Origin: Herbaspirillum rubrisubalbicans
GTDB lineage: Bacteria; Pseudomonadota; Gammaproteobacteria; Burkholderiales; Burkholderiaceae_D
Reading direction: 5' to 3'
NCBI RefSeq assembly: GCF_003719195.1
Contig: NZ_CP024996.1
Span: forward strand, 2,728,001-2,792,000
Length of the DNA: 64,000 nucleotides
Shown: piece after piece, positions 29,991-40,409 of the stretch
Layout of the letters: each line of letters begins with the position of its first letter
How positions within the stretch are numbered: position 1 is the first letter of the stretch
The notes under the pieces: model-generated
What the model was told of the DNA's origin: nothing
Seen by the model: only the letters and a program-made list of their open reading frames with translations
Database searches by the model: none
Program-made: the position numbers and the translations under genes

Positions 29991-31496
29991 TCAGGCGGTA
30001 CCGCCCACGGTCATGCCGTCAATCCTCAGCGTCGGCTGACCCACGCCCACAGGCACTGATTGTCCGGCCTTGCCACATACGCCGGAGGCCGTGTTGATTT
30101 CCAGATCGTTGCCGATCAGCTTCACGTTCTTCAGTGACTGCGGGCCGTTGCCGAGCACCGTCGCGCCTTTCACTGGCGCGCTCAGTCGACCATCCTCGAT
30201 CAAGAACGCTTCCGACGCGGCAAACATGAACCGGCCGCTGCTGATATCGACCTGACCGCCCTCTAGATGTGCAATGTAGATCCCCTGCTTGACCGAGGCG
30301 ATGATCTCGGCCGGATCAACTCCGCCGGCACGCATGTAGGTGTTGGTCATGCGTGGCATCGGCAGCACATCGTAGGATTCGCGGCGCCCGTTGCCCGTGT
30401 TGGCGACACCCATCAGCCTGGCGTTCAGCGAATCTTGCATGTAGCTGACTAGAATACCGTCCTCGATCAGCGTGGTGCACTGCCCGGGCGTGCCTTCGTC
30501 GTCGATGTTGAGCGAGCCGCGACTGCCCGGCACGGTGCCGTCGTCAACGATGGTCACACCGGGAGCCGCCACCCGTTGCCCGATGCGCCCGGCGAATGCC
30601 GAGGAACCACGCCGGTTGAAATCACCTTCCAGGCCATGTCCCACTGCCTCGTGCAACATGACGCCGTTCCAGCCAGGGCCGATCACCACGGTCATGGTGC
30701 CGGCCGGTGCCGCGCGTGCCTCCAGTTTGATCAGTGCAGCGTCCACCGCCAGAGCAGCGACCGACTCAATCGCAGTGCGATCGAAGGTCGCCAGCCCCAC
30801 GCGCCCGCCCAAGGTGCGCGAGGCGCCTTCGCGGCGGCCATTGCGGACGACCTGCACTGCCACGTCGAGCCGTACTAGCGGACGTACATCGCCACCGCAA
30901 TAGCCGTCGTTGCGCGCCAGAAAAACCAGGTCGAGCGATATCGACAGGCTCGCCATCACTTCCACCACGAGAGGACTACGGGCGCGGCAGGCGCGGTCGA
31001 CCGATTCCAGCAAGGCGATCTTGTGCGCGGCATCGAGCGAAGGCAGTGGATCATCGAGCGTGTAATAGGTCGGTCCATGCTTGGGCAGCCTGAGCACCAG
31101 GCCCGCTGGCGATACCGGCACATGGCCCACGGCATCGGCCGCCAAGTCGGCAGCTTTGCCAATCGCAGTAGCGTCGAATCGATCAGCCGAGGTCAACACC
31201 GACTGCTCGCCTTCCACCAGGCGTAGCCCGAAACCCTGCGACTGGTTGTAGTTGCTGCGTGCCACCTTGCCACGCTCAAGGTGCCAGCTTTCTGCGATGT
31301 TCGACTTCAGGTACAGATCGGCGTAGTCGCCGCCTTTGCGCAGCGCCCGTGACACGCCCGCCAGTAATTGCGTTTCATCCAGTCCGCTTGCTGTCAGCAG
31401 CCCCCATCTGGCACGACAATAGGCGGTGGACATGCCGGAGTCAGCTCCGCCATCATTAGTTTCTGGCACTGCTGCCAGCTGGTTGATTGTCTTCAT
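29991..31496 (-). CDS. tldD: TldD-family metalloprotease subunit
   Basis: 501 residues. The zinc-binding motif VMLHEAVGHGLEGD holds H282, E283 and H287 (HExxxH), the active-site signature of TldD. A C-terminal Cys-containing GVCGKAGQSVPVGVGQPTLR block matches TldD proteins. TldD pairs with TldE (PmbA) to form a heterodimeric peptidase that degrades unfolded or short peptides and in E. coli matures microcin B17 and removes CcdA. Here tldD lies 32 bases behind pmbA in an operon with transport genes. Function of the pair in this locus is inferred from the neighbours. Confidence 0.92.
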   Translation of the reverse strand: MKTINQLAAVPETNDGGADSGMSTAYCRARWGLLTASGLDETQLLAGVSRALRKGGDYADLYLKSNIAESWHLERGKVARSNYNQSQGFGLRLVEGEQSVLTSADRFDATAIGKAADLAADAVGHVPVSPAGLVLRLPKHGPTYYTLDDPLPSLDAAHKIALLESVDRACRARSPLVVEVMASLSISLDLVFLARNDGYCGGDVRPLVRLDVAVQVVRNGRREGASRTLGGRVGLATFDRTAIESVAALAVDAALIKLEARAAPAGTMTVVIGPGWNGVMLHEAVGHGLEGDFNRRGSSAFAGRIGQRVAAPGVTIVDDGTVPGSRGSLNIDDEGTPGQCTTLIEDGILVSYMQDSLNARLMGVANTGNGRRESYDVLPMPRMTNTYMRAGGVDPAEIIASVKQGIYIAHLEGGQVDISSGRFMFAASEAFLIEDGRLSAPVKGATVLGNGPQSLKNVKLIGNDLEINTASGVCGKAGQSVPVGVGQPTLRIDGMTVGGTA

Positions 31497-31528
31497 GAAT
31501 GCTTCCGTGTTTGCGTGTCTTCGGATAC

Positions 31529-32866
31529 TCAGATACCGCCGACACGCATCTTGTCAATCAGCCACGAGCCCGTCGTGGTACCGTTCTGCGTGAGCCGGTC
31601 ATTGCCCACGGCGACGATGCCGGCAAACATCTCACGCAGATTGGATGCCACCGTGATGCCCGCCACCGGATAAGCGATCTGGCCGTTTTCCACCCAGAAG
31701 CCACTGCACGCACGCGAAAAATCGCCCGTCATCAAATTGACCCCCTGCCCGTTCAGCCCACTGACCACCAGCCCCGTCCCTATGCGCCTGATCATCGCAT
31801 CCAGATCGCCACTGGCCTCGCTGGTGGTGCTCGACACCATCACATTGCTGGGGCCCGCGCCATGCTCTACCAACGGCAAGCCGATGCGCCGCGCACCATA
31901 AGCGTCAAGGTAATAGCCTTGCAGGCGACCGCCCGCGATCAGCGTGCGCGGGCGCAGGGCAGCGCCGTTGCCGTCATAGCTGCGGCTGCCCATGCCGCCC
32001 TTGAGCAGCGGGTCATCTGAAATATTCATGTGCGCAGCGAACACCTCCTGGCCCAGTGCATCGCGCAGGAACGAGCTATGCATATAGAGCGGACGCGCTG
32101 AAATGGCCTGCACGAATTCGTTGAGCAGGCTTGCCGCCGCCTGCGGCTCGAACAGGACCGGACAGGTCTGGGTAGCGACCTGGCGCGCGCCAAGCCGGGC
32201 CAGCGCGCGCCGCCCAGCACAGGCGCCGATCGACTCGGGGCTCGGAAGCTGTGCCGGATCACGCCGGGCATCCCACCAGGACTCGATTTCCTTGGCGCCA
32301 TCACGGATTGCCACGGCCGTACACGACAGGGAATGACGGGTCGATGCGCTACTGCGCAAGAAGCCTTCGCTATTGGCCAGGATGCGGCGGGTACGACTGC
32401 TAAACAGTACCGCCCGCTCTATCTGCGGTACCGCGCTGCTGACCGCCAACGCCGCACGCTCGATGCGCGCCGCCAGCGCCACGGCATCCCTCAGACTGAG
32501 CTGCCAGGCGTGGTCAAGCTCCAGATCCACATCGTCGATTGGATAGGCCGACAGGCCCGGCAACCCCGCATGCTGATCTTCGGCGGCAATCGCGGCGCTA
32601 TCCATGCCGCGTGCCACCAACGCCGCCACGCCCTGCTGCGACAGATCGGATGAAGACACCGACGCTTCGCGCTGACCGAGGAACAGGCTCAGGCGCAATT
32701 GGGTCGATTGACGCAGCGCACGCTCGTTGGGCCTACCACCCTGCACGCTGGCGCTCAGCGACTCTACCTCCTCAATCTGTACCGCCGCAGCCGTGGCCCC
32801 GTGACGGCGCGCGACCTCAAGTGTCTGCTGCGCGATGGTTTCGAAATGCTGTTGGCAATCTTTCAT
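31529..32866 (-). CDS. pmbA: PmbA/TldE subunit of the TldD/TldE protease
   Basis: 445 residues from the internal ATG (MKDCQQHFETIAQQTLEVAR); an earlier in-frame start would overlap the ABC gene. Blocks ASVSSSDLSQQGVAALVARG, AHMNISDDPLLKGGMGSRSY and VVSGLNGQGVNLMTGDFSRA are typical of TldE, which lacks the zinc-binding motif and serves as partner in substrate threading. The gene lies between the ABC transporter and tldD. Confidence 0.9.
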   Translation of the reverse strand: MKDCQQHFETIAQQTLEVARRHGATAAAVQIEEVESLSASVQGGRPNERALRQSTQLRLSLFLGQREASVSSSDLSQQGVAALVARGMDSAAIAAEDQHAGLPGLSAYPIDDVDLELDHAWQLSLRDAVALAARIERAALAVSSAVPQIERAVLFSSRTRRILANSEGFLRSSASTRHSLSCTAVAIRDGAKEIESWWDARRDPAQLPSPESIGACAGRRALARLGARQVATQTCPVLFEPQAAASLLNEFVQAISARPLYMHSSFLRDALGQEVFAAHMNISDDPLLKGGMGSRSYDGNGAALRPRTLIAGGRLQGYYLDAYGARRIGLPLVEHGAGPSNVMVSSTTSEASGDLDAMIRRIGTGLVVSGLNGQGVNLMTGDFSRACSGFWVENGQIAYPVAGITVASNLREMFAGIVAVGNDRLTQNGTTTGSWLIDKMRVGGI

Positions 32867-32898
32867 GGTATTCAGGTTACGAATGGCTCGTAAGCTTC

Positions 32899-34683
32899 TC
32901 ATTCCTTGCTCTTGGGTTGATTCGATGTCACCCCTGGCGCGGATGCCGCAACGGCGTCCGGCGTCAGATCGACGAACTGATCGTGAAACGCCGCCACCTC
33001 CTTGCGGTGCGCCACGCTGATCAGCGTGCTGTGTGGCAGACGTTCAAGCAGGAGCGAATACATGCGCTGCTCCGATTCGTCATCGAGCGCGCTGGTGGCT
33101 TCGTCGATAAAAATATGCTCGGGTCTGGCAATCAAGATGCGGGCAAAGGCCAGGCGTTGCTGCTCGCCACCCGAAAGACGCCCGCCCCAGCGATCAGGCT
33201 GATCGAGCACGGGCAGAAATTGCGCCAAACCGACCGCCGTCAGGATGTCCTGCGCCAGCGCATCGCTGACGTCTGCCTCGGCGCCAGGATAGGCCAATGC
33301 CTGGCGCAAGCTGCCCACCGGCACATAGCTCTTTTGCGGCACGAACATCATGCTGGTGCGTGTAGGCACGGCGATGCTGCCAACCCCGAACGGCCAGATG
33401 CCGGCCAGCGCGCGCAGCAGCGTGCTCTTGCCAGACCCCGAGCGGCCACGGATCAGACAGCGGGCGCCGCGCTTGACCGCGAAGGCCGGGATCCGAGACA
33501 GTGGATTACCGTGCGGATCGGTCAGCGTCAGCGCGCCAACCTCGATGGTCGTCTGTTGCGGTCTTTGCAGCACAGTCAATTCAAAGGTCGGCGACTTTAT
33601 CTCGGTGGCGTCCAGCAGCGCCAGCAAGCGGCGCACCACTGCACGCCAGGCGGCAAACGTTTGATACGCCTGGGGAAAATACGCCAGCGTGCTGCTCACC
33701 GAACCGAACGCGGCGCTCACCCGCATCATCCCGCCCAAGGTCATGGTTCCCGCCATCAGCTGCGGCAGCACCAGCAGCGCCGGCAGGATCGAGCTGATCT
33801 GGCCGGGCACCTGCACGCCGAACATGACCTGCGCCGCAACGCGGATAATCCTCCATGTATTGGCACGGATGTTGGCGAAGGTGGAGCGCAGCCGGGAAGC
33901 TTCCACGTTGGCCCCATCGTAGAATGCGATCTGCTCCGCCCCTTCTCTGATCTGTACCATCAATGCGCGGAAATCCGCTTCCACCTTCTGCTGCCGGATG
34001 TTGATCGGAATCAGCGAGCGGCCTAACAGATGGGTCAGCAGCAGCGTGGTGCCCGAATACAGATAGACCGCGAACAACATGTAGGCCGGGATGGTGATGG
34101 CAAGATGCCCCAGTTCAAGCAGATAGCTGCCGCTCAGTTCCCACAGCACGATGCTGAAGGTAACCGCGCTGACCGGCACATGTAACAGGTGTGACGTGAT
34201 CGTCACCGTGTAATCGACGAACAGCTTTACGTCTTCCGAGATACGCTGGTCGGCGTTGTCGAGCAACTTGTCGCGCTCAATGCGGAAGTAGGCGCCGCTA
34301 CGTGTCCACTGGTCGATCAATGTAGTGGTAAGCCAGGTGCGCCACCTCAGCTTGAGCACATCGGCGGCGACCGAGGCGCTGATCGTCAGCGTCGCCGTCA
34401 CCATGATGAGGCCCAGAAACAGCGTCAGCAGAGCGGGAATCGTGCCGAAACGGCCACTGCCGATGGCGTCGTAGAATTTGCCGGTCCATTGATTGACGCG
34501 CAGCGAAAAATAGACGCCGACAAAGCCGGAGCCGACGATGAAAGCGGCCAGCAAGGCCGAAACCGGTGCTTCGCGCGAAGTCCAGTAACTCTTGAACAAC
34601 CACCAGATGGATGTCCTGAAATGCGCACGCTGGCTTCCTTCCACCTCGGCATAGCTGAGGTCGTGCAAGGATTGCTGCGTCAT
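32899..34683 (-). CDS. SbmA/BacA-like ABC transporter (fused permease-ATPase, YddA type)
   Basis: 594 residues. The N-terminal 300 residues form the SbmA_BacA-like membrane domain (SYWTSREAPVSALLAAF; VNQWTGKFYDAIG; RYFRIERD-like GAYFRIERDKLLDNADQRIS; EGAEQIAFYDGANVEASRL). The C-terminal ATPase has Walker A GRSGSGKST (about residue 418), signature RLSGGEQQRLAFA and Walker B HIFIDEATSALD. Relatives (YddA, BclA, Rv1819c) move peptides or hydrophilic molecules inward across the inner membrane. Here it follows exbD with a 4-base overlap and precedes pmbA/tldD, which suggests import of a peptide that the protease then handles. Confidence 0.9.
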   Translation of the reverse strand: MTQQSLHDLSYAEVEGSQRAHFRTSIWWLFKSYWTSREAPVSALLAAFIVGSGFVGVYFSLRVNQWTGKFYDAIGSGRFGTIPALLTLFLGLIMVTATLTISASVAADVLKLRWRTWLTTTLIDQWTRSGAYFRIERDKLLDNADQRISEDVKLFVDYTVTITSHLLHVPVSAVTFSIVLWELSGSYLLELGHLAITIPAYMLFAVYLYSGTTLLLTHLLGRSLIPINIRQQKVEADFRALMVQIREGAEQIAFYDGANVEASRLRSTFANIRANTWRIIRVAAQVMFGVQVPGQISSILPALLVLPQLMAGTMTLGGMMRVSAAFGSVSSTLAYFPQAYQTFAAWRAVVRRLLALLDATEIKSPTFELTVLQRPQQTTIEVGALTLTDPHGNPLSRIPAFAVKRGARCLIRGRSGSGKSTLLRALAGIWPFGVGSIAVPTRTSMMFVPQKSYVPVGSLRQALAYPGAEADVSDALAQDILTAVGLAQFLPVLDQPDRWGGRLSGGEQQRLAFARILIARPEHIFIDEATSALDDESEQRMYSLLLERLPHSTLISVAHRKEVAAFHDQFVDLTPDAVAASAPGVTSNQPKSKE

Positions 34684-35099
34684 TGTGTGTCCTTCACCGG
34701 CTCCGTGACAAAGTTGATCTTGGTCAGGCCGCCCGATTGCACCCCCGCCAGTACCCTGGCAACACTGCCGTAGGGCACTTTCTCATCGGCATAGACGTTG
34801 ACGGCCGGCGGCACTGCCGCCGCTGCAGCGGCTGCCACGCGCGTGCGCAGTTCATCGAGATTCGCTGGCACGCGGTTCCACAGGACGGTGCCGTCTGCCT
34901 GAATCGAGATATCGATGTCCTTGCTTGCCGTCTCGGTGGGCTGCGCAGTGGCCTTCGGCAGCGTCACCTTGACGGCCTGATTGATGGCCGGCAGAGTCAC
35001 GATAAAAATGATCAGTAACACCAGCATGACGTCGATCAGCGGTGTCATGTTGATTTCGGTGGCCAGCCCATCCCCACCCGCATCGTTCATCATCGACAT
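34680..35099 (-). CDS. exbD: ExbD, TonB-complex proton channel subunit
   Basis: 139 residues. One membrane segment with the essential Asp (INMTPLIDVMLVLLIIFIVT; D in PLID) and a periplasmic domain (IDISIQADGTVLWNRVPANL; YGSVARVLAGVQSGGLTKIN). ExbD with ExbB converts proton motive force for TonB. Overlaps the ABC gene by four bases. Confidence 0.92.
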   Translation of the reverse strand: MSMMNDAGGDGLATEINMTPLIDVMLVLLIIFIVTLPAINQAVKVTLPKATAQPTETASKDIDISIQADGTVLWNRVPANLDELRTRVAAAAAAAVPPAVNVYADEKVPYGSVARVLAGVQSGGLTKINFVTEPVKDTQ

Positions 35100-35109
35100 G
35101 GCAAGCTCC

Positions 35110-35841
<732 letters not shown>

Positions 35842-35895
35842 TGCATGCTCCTTGATTTGTCGTGCGCCGTAGCGCGATGAACTTGAAAAGCGTTT

Positions 35896-36702
35896 TCAGT
35901 CGTCCGCGAAGGAAATCCGCTGCGCAGCCTCGACCTCCAAGGCAACGCCTGCTACGCGGTAGGGGCTGCAGCGGCCAGCCTGCAATGCCGCCACAGCGGC
36001 CGCGTCAAGTTCGGCAAAGCCGCTGCTCGACGTCACCCTGACCTGCCCGATACGGCCATCAACGCCGATCATGAGCCGTAATGTGACCATCCCCTTCTGC
36101 CCCAGCCGCCGCGATTTTGCCGAGTATACGGGCGCCGGAATATGACAATTGAGCTGCGCCATTTCGCTCGCGTTGATTGACTTGAGGGCCAGCGCCGCTT
36201 CACCACTACCCGGCGCAGCAGCGGCCGCCGTCGGCGGCCCTGAAGCTGGCATCGGCGCGGATGAGGCCGCGCTCGACACCGCTGGCGACACCGCTGCCGG
36301 CGCTGCTGTCGGTGCTGCTGTCGGTGGACTGGCGGGTGCGTCCGACTGGGTCTCCTGTGTCGACGCCGCCTGCGTAGTCAGCACCGGAGGTGCTTTGAGC
36401 TTTTGCGGCGGCTTTTGCCGCGGCTTTTCCATCGGCATTGGCAAAGGCTTCGCCTCCGCCGGGCGCACCGGCGTTGCCACCGATGCGCGACTGACCAGTT
36501 GGACCGCGACCGACTGTCCGCCATGCCCGACGGCAGCAGCGCTAAGCGTGACGTTGGGTCGATAGCACAGCCAAACCAGCCCGATCGCATGCAGCAAGAG
36601 CACACCGGCGGTCACGGCCGACACCCTGACATCCGACTTGCGTGCAGCAGTCCTGGCGCGCATCTGATCCGGTGCACTCATGATTGCCAAGTCAGAAATC
36701 AT
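35896..36702 (-). CDS. tonB: TonB energy-transducing protein
   Basis: 268 residues: N-terminal membrane anchor (VTAGVLLLHAIGLVWLCY), a long Pro/Ala/Lys linker spanning the periplasm, and a TonB C-terminal domain (MVTLRLMIGVDGRIGQVRVT; GFAELDAAAVAALQAGRCSP). The start overlaps the receptor gene end by 11 bases. A dedicated tonB next to the receptor indicates ligand-specific energisation. Confidence 0.88.
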   Translation of the reverse strand: MISDLAIMSAPDQMRARTAARKSDVRVSAVTAGVLLLHAIGLVWLCYRPNVTLSAAAVGHGGQSVAVQLVSRASVATPVRPAEAKPLPMPMEKPRQKPPQKLKAPPVLTTQAASTQETQSDAPASPPTAAPTAAPAAVSPAVSSAASSAPMPASGPPTAAAAAPGSGEAALALKSINASEMAQLNCHIPAPVYSAKSRRLGQKGMVTLRLMIGVDGRIGQVRVTSSSGFAELDAAAVAALQAGRCSPYRVAGVALEVEAAQRISFADD

Positions 36703-39073
36703 AGGTTCCCGTCAACATCAGGGTACGCTCCGGCCCCATCGGAATGAAGGTAGCGCTGGTCGAGCTGGAATAAAGCTTGTGATTGAACAGATTCTTCACT
36801 GACAAATTCAAGCTGTATTTTTCCATCTTGTAAAACAGGCCAAGATCGGTCTCGGTCTGGCCAGGAAGGTGATAATTTCCCGTGTTGCCAACGTCCTGCC
36901 CACTGCTCATGAAGACCCCCATGCCCACCCCCAAGCCTTGCAGTGCCGGACTACGGAAGTTGTAGGTCGTCCAGATACTGCCGGTATGACGCGGCAGATT
37001 GACCTTGATAGTTGGCGCATAGTTCTGAACATAATTGTTATAGGCATACTGCGCGACGACGTTCATGCCCGGCATGATCTGCCCCTTCAGTTCGACCTCC
37101 AGCCCTTGGCTCACGGCTCCCCCGGTCGGGAGATAGAAGCCGCGATGCAGCGGGTCGGCAATATTCTGATTGGTGTAGTCGATATGGTAGAGCGCCGTGG
37201 TCAGATTAAGTTTGTCGTCCATCAGGTTGAACTTCACACCCGCCTCGAACTGCTCGCTCTGCATCGGCGGCAACAAACCGCCGCTATAGGTAGTCACGTT
37301 GTTAGGCTGAAATCCCTTGTTCCAGTTGACGTACGGTGCAATTTCCGGCGTCAGCTGGTACATCACTCCCAGACTGGGGCTATAGGCCGTCTGATGCAAG
37401 CCACCGCTCGGCGCCCTACCGACGATATTGGTGCTACTGAGGTAGCTGTCGCGACGGATCGAGGCTAGCACGGTGAGATTGCTGTACATCAACTGTTCTT
37501 GCAGATAGCTGCCGACCCGCTGAGTTTGTCCACCGAACTGATACGTCAGCGGCGAACTGATCGGTGCTACGTTGATCGTCCCGAAGATATTCGGAATCGT
37601 CGTGATGCTCGAAGAATTCCTGTCATATTGCGCATAGTGCATATAGGAATAATCGACGCCAACCAATGCGGTCGACTTCACGCTACCGAGATCGGACTTG
37701 AGCCGCAGGTAATTCTGTGAATTGGCGGTGTAATAATTGGCCGACGACTTGAACCCCAGCAAAGTGAGTGAATTGGACTTGCTGATCGTCGACGCGGCTG
37801 CCCAGCCGTTCTGCCCCTGTGTGGTGCTGGTATAACCATTCTTGCTGACGAACGTCAGGTTATCGCTGAGTTTCTGTTCCAGCTTGGCAGTCAATTCATC
37901 CGCTGTCATCGAAAAGTCGTCGCCGCGGTTGCCCAACGGATGCTCGATGTAGCCATCCACGTAGCCCCCTTTGGCATAACCCACGGTGTACTGTGGAAAC
38001 GGATCGCGCGTCACTGTGTGGGAATAGCCGAGGGTCAGGTCGGTGCTGCGATCCTTCCATTGCAAGGTCGGAGCGATATAGAAGTGGTGGCCGCCGTCAT
38101 AGCCCATGGAGTTTTCGCTGGACTTGTCGGCCGACACGACGAAGCGATAGCGCAGTCGCTTATCTTCGTCAATCGCACCGGTCGAATCGAATGCCACCTG
38201 GCTGAAATTATTAGAACCATAGGCCACCTGAACTTCATGAAACGGCTCGACTTGCGGGGCTTTCTTGATCACGTTGACGACCCCGCCAGGAGGTGCATCG
38301 GCAGCCATGATGGCCGACGGCCCCTTGACGACTTCCACGCTGGCGATGGCGATGGTCGGCGTCAGGGCTGCGGGAGAGGCGGCGGATCCATATGCCGAAA
38401 GCCCATCCGACATCACTGGCGCAGTACCCGCGTAACCGCGAATGACAAACGACGGCACACCATACGGGCCGGGACGTGTCACCACCCCCGAGGCATTGCG
38501 CAGGACGTCTGACAGCGTCTGCGCCGATTGCGACTGAATGACGGCGGCATTGATCACGGATACCGACTTTGGCGTCTCGCTCAAGGGCGTGTCGGTACGC
38601 GAGAATGTTGCGGAATTCTCGGCCACAAAACCCGTACCGCCGGAATCGGCAGTGGCGGCCACACTGATGAGCGGCAACTCCGCATCGGCGACCGCCTTGC
38701 GCGCTTGCGCCTCGGTGGCGCTGGTGGCGGCGACAGGCCGCAGCGTCCACTTGCCGCTCGGCGTGGCGACCAGCTCCAGCCCGGTATTGCTGAGCGCTTG
38801 CTTGATCGCCTCGGTTGCGGTGAAGTTGCCCTCTACCGGTGCCGATTGCAGCGACTTCACCAGTGACGGCTCGTATGAAATCAGCAAGCCGCTTCGTTGA
38901 GCTATTTGCAGCAGGGTCTGGTCAAGCGGCGCACTCGGCAAATGATACGATTGCGCAGCGGCAGACTGAGCATAGGCAGACGTGACTGGCACAGACAAGG
39001 AGGTCATCGTGGCCAAGGCCAGCACGATCACCTTCGGGCTGGACCAATTTACAGAATGGGAGAGTAATTTCAT
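36692..39073 (-). CDS. TonB-dependent receptor with STN signalling domain
   Basis: 793 residues from MKLLSHSVNWSSPKVIVLAL; a longer upstream frame would bury the signal peptide. After the signal peptide comes an STN (secretin/TonB N-terminal) domain (SAPLDQTLLQIAQRSGLLIS) that contacts a FecR-type sensor, then the plug (VINAAVIQSQSAQTLSDVLR; VIRGYAGTAPVMSDGLSAYG) and a beta barrel ending in aromatic F (LMLTGTYDF). It belongs to the siderophore-receptor branch. STN plus nearby fecI/fecR predicts cell-surface signalling: ligand binding activates transcription of the receptor gene. Confidence 0.9.
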   Translation of the reverse strand: MKLLSHSVNWSSPKVIVLALATMTSLSVPVTSAYAQSAAAQSYHLPSAPLDQTLLQIAQRSGLLISYEPSLVKSLQSAPVEGNFTATEAIKQALSNTGLELVATPSGKWTLRPVAATSATEAQARKAVADAELPLISVAATADSGGTGFVAENSATFSRTDTPLSETPKSVSVINAAVIQSQSAQTLSDVLRNASGVVTRPGPYGVPSFVIRGYAGTAPVMSDGLSAYGSAASPAALTPTIAIASVEVVKGPSAIMAADAPPGGVVNVIKKAPQVEPFHEVQVAYGSNNFSQVAFDSTGAIDEDKRLRYRFVVSADKSSENSMGYDGGHHFYIAPTLQWKDRSTDLTLGYSHTVTRDPFPQYTVGYAKGGYVDGYIEHPLGNRGDDFSMTADELTAKLEQKLSDNLTFVSKNGYTSTTQGQNGWAAASTISKSNSLTLLGFKSSANYYTANSQNYLRLKSDLGSVKSTALVGVDYSYMHYAQYDRNSSSITTIPNIFGTINVAPISSPLTYQFGGQTQRVGSYLQEQLMYSNLTVLASIRRDSYLSSTNIVGRAPSGGLHQTAYSPSLGVMYQLTPEIAPYVNWNKGFQPNNVTTYSGGLLPPMQSEQFEAGVKFNLMDDKLNLTTALYHIDYTNQNIADPLHRGFYLPTGGAVSQGLEVELKGQIMPGMNVVAQYAYNNYVQNYAPTIKVNLPRHTGSIWTTYNFRSPALQGLGVGMGVFMSSGQDVGNTGNYHLPGQTETDLGLFYKMEKYSLNLSVKNLFNHKLYSSSTSATFIPMGPERTLMLTGTYDF

Positions 39074-39487
39074 GTTGACTTCTAGTAATAATGTTAGATT
39101 GGCTCTGCTGAACAAATTGAAAGCAGCCTGAAACAGGCTGATCGCAGAGTTCTGAAAACGATTTTCTCTTTTGCGTTTTGCCGATGATCAGGCATCCCCG
39201 TTAAAGTGCATGACCATGACATTGCACATCTTTTGTTGTCACCCAAAAACCAAACTTCACGCTGTTTTCCGCGCTTCCCATCATCTCTTCCACGACATCC
39301 GGTGATACTTCCCTGCCATTCGAAAGTCGCCTGATAGCGTGCCGAATTGATATAAAAGTTTATCCATAGGCCATCGAATTTATTTTTCAAACTTCACATG
39401 CAACTCCAGGTGAATTTAGATTTTCATTTCTGTTTTTCATCATCCACAGGAATGACATTCTGTCGCCATGCCTAACCCACAGAAAAC
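39074..39487. promoter_or_regulatory. Gene-free upstream region of the receptor operon
   Basis: About 410 bases without a convincing gene. It should contain the FecI-dependent promoter of the receptor, but I cannot identify its elements with confidence. GAAAACGATTTTC at about 39156-39168 is a weak imperfect palindrome. Confidence 0.4.
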
Positions 39488-39952
39488 CTAATCCGCGTAC
39501 ATCAGCGGCAAAGCGGTGGTGGACTTCAGTGTTTCCATCGAAAAACTCGAACTCACATCATCCAGTTCCACCGCACTAATTAAGCGCTTGTAGACGCTGT
39601 CATATGCGCCAATATTGGGCACCATCACCTTGAGCATGTAGTCGATGTGTCCACTCATGCGATACACCTCCACCACCTCGGGAATGCAGGTGACGACATC
39701 GCGAAACTTCTTCAGCCAGGAGGCGCTATGCTGGCGCGTCTTGATCTCCACCAGAACCGTCACCGAGACATTGAGTTTTTCGGCGTCCAGCAGCACCACG
39801 CGGCGCTTGATGACCCCTTCCGCCTCTAGCTTCTGGATGCGACGCCAGCATGGGGTGGTCGACAAGTTGACGCACTCGGCGATTTCGGCCACAGCGCGCG
39901 TGCTGTCTTCTTGCAGGATCTCCAGGATCCGACGGTCTGTTCTGTCAATCAC
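39488..39952 (-). CDS. Lrp/AsnC-family transcriptional regulator
   Basis: 154 residues from a GTG that has GAGAGGGG a few bases upstream; this gives the usual family length, whereas the ATG far upstream adds an unlikely Arg-rich 90-residue lead. Winged helix: DRTDRRILEILQEDSTRAVA and LSTTPCWRRIQKLEAEGVIK. The C-terminal RAM domain (VTVLVEIKTRQHSASWLKKF; VYRMSGHIDYMLKVMVPNI) binds an amino acid. It may control the adjacent operon, but its target is not shown by the sequence. Confidence 0.85.
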   Translation of the reverse strand: MIDRTDRRILEILQEDSTRAVAEIAECVNLSTTPCWRRIQKLEAEGVIKRRVVLLDAEKLNVSVTVLVEIKTRQHSASWLKKFRDVVTCIPEVVEVYRMSGHIDYMLKVMVPNIGAYDSVYKRLISAVELDDVSSSFSMETLKSTTALPLMYAD

Positions 39953-40083
39953 CGATGCCCCTCTCGTTGATAGCTGCACATGCCTGCGTCGATCATCCGC
40001 ACGCCTCCTCGCGGCCGGATCATCTACACTTGCATTGGATGGTTTCAATAGGGATGTGCAACGACGCGGAAAAAGTGACACCA

Positions 40084-40108
40084 GGTTTTGAAAATAATTT
40101 TCAAAACC
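40084..40108. promoter_or_regulatory. Palindrome upstream of the Lrp-type gene
   Basis: Arms GGTTTTGAAAA and TTTTCAAAACC around a 3-base centre, about 130 bases upstream of the Lrp-type start codon and between two divergent genes. AT-rich dyads like this are typical Lrp-family autoregulatory sites. Confidence 0.5.
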
Positions 40109-40224
40109 ATTTTCGACAATGCGTGTGCCCTTCGCCATTCGATGCAACGTCATGCTTTGATAGCGGGAAAACTCACAATTTCTTTTCAAGAAACGGCATG
40201 CAGCCCCTACTCTCATGCTCATGG

Positions 40225-40239
40225 TGGCACGCTAATTGC
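40225..40239 (+). promoter_or_regulatory. Sigma-54 (RpoN) promoter upstream of fecI
   Basis: TGGCACG-CTAA-TTGC matches the -24/-12 consensus (TGGCAC-N5-TTGC) exactly, with correct spacing, 170 bases before fecI and in the same direction. Confidence 0.65.
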
Positions 40240-40409
40240 CTAAGTCAGATTGTCGGAAACGACAAAGCTTATGCGTTTTTAGCAATGCGCCAAATCGGTA
40301 ATTTGAAGACAATAGCAACGCTGCAAAGAACGTGGTCGCATGGGGCACAGGCTCGGGTTTATTCCACGCAGAGCGCTGCGGCAGGCTCGCGTAAAACATA
40401 TGGTGAATC

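Noticed and set aside
32539..34026. 495-codon plus-strand open frame
   Set aside because: Antisense to pmbA and the ABC transporter, whose motifs are complete. Arg/His/Gln-rich composition typical of a shadow frame in GC-rich DNA.
39150..39172. Fur-box-like sequence upstream of the receptor gene
   Set aside because: GAAAACGATTTTC is only a short imperfect match to the 19-bp consensus; not enough to claim Fur control.
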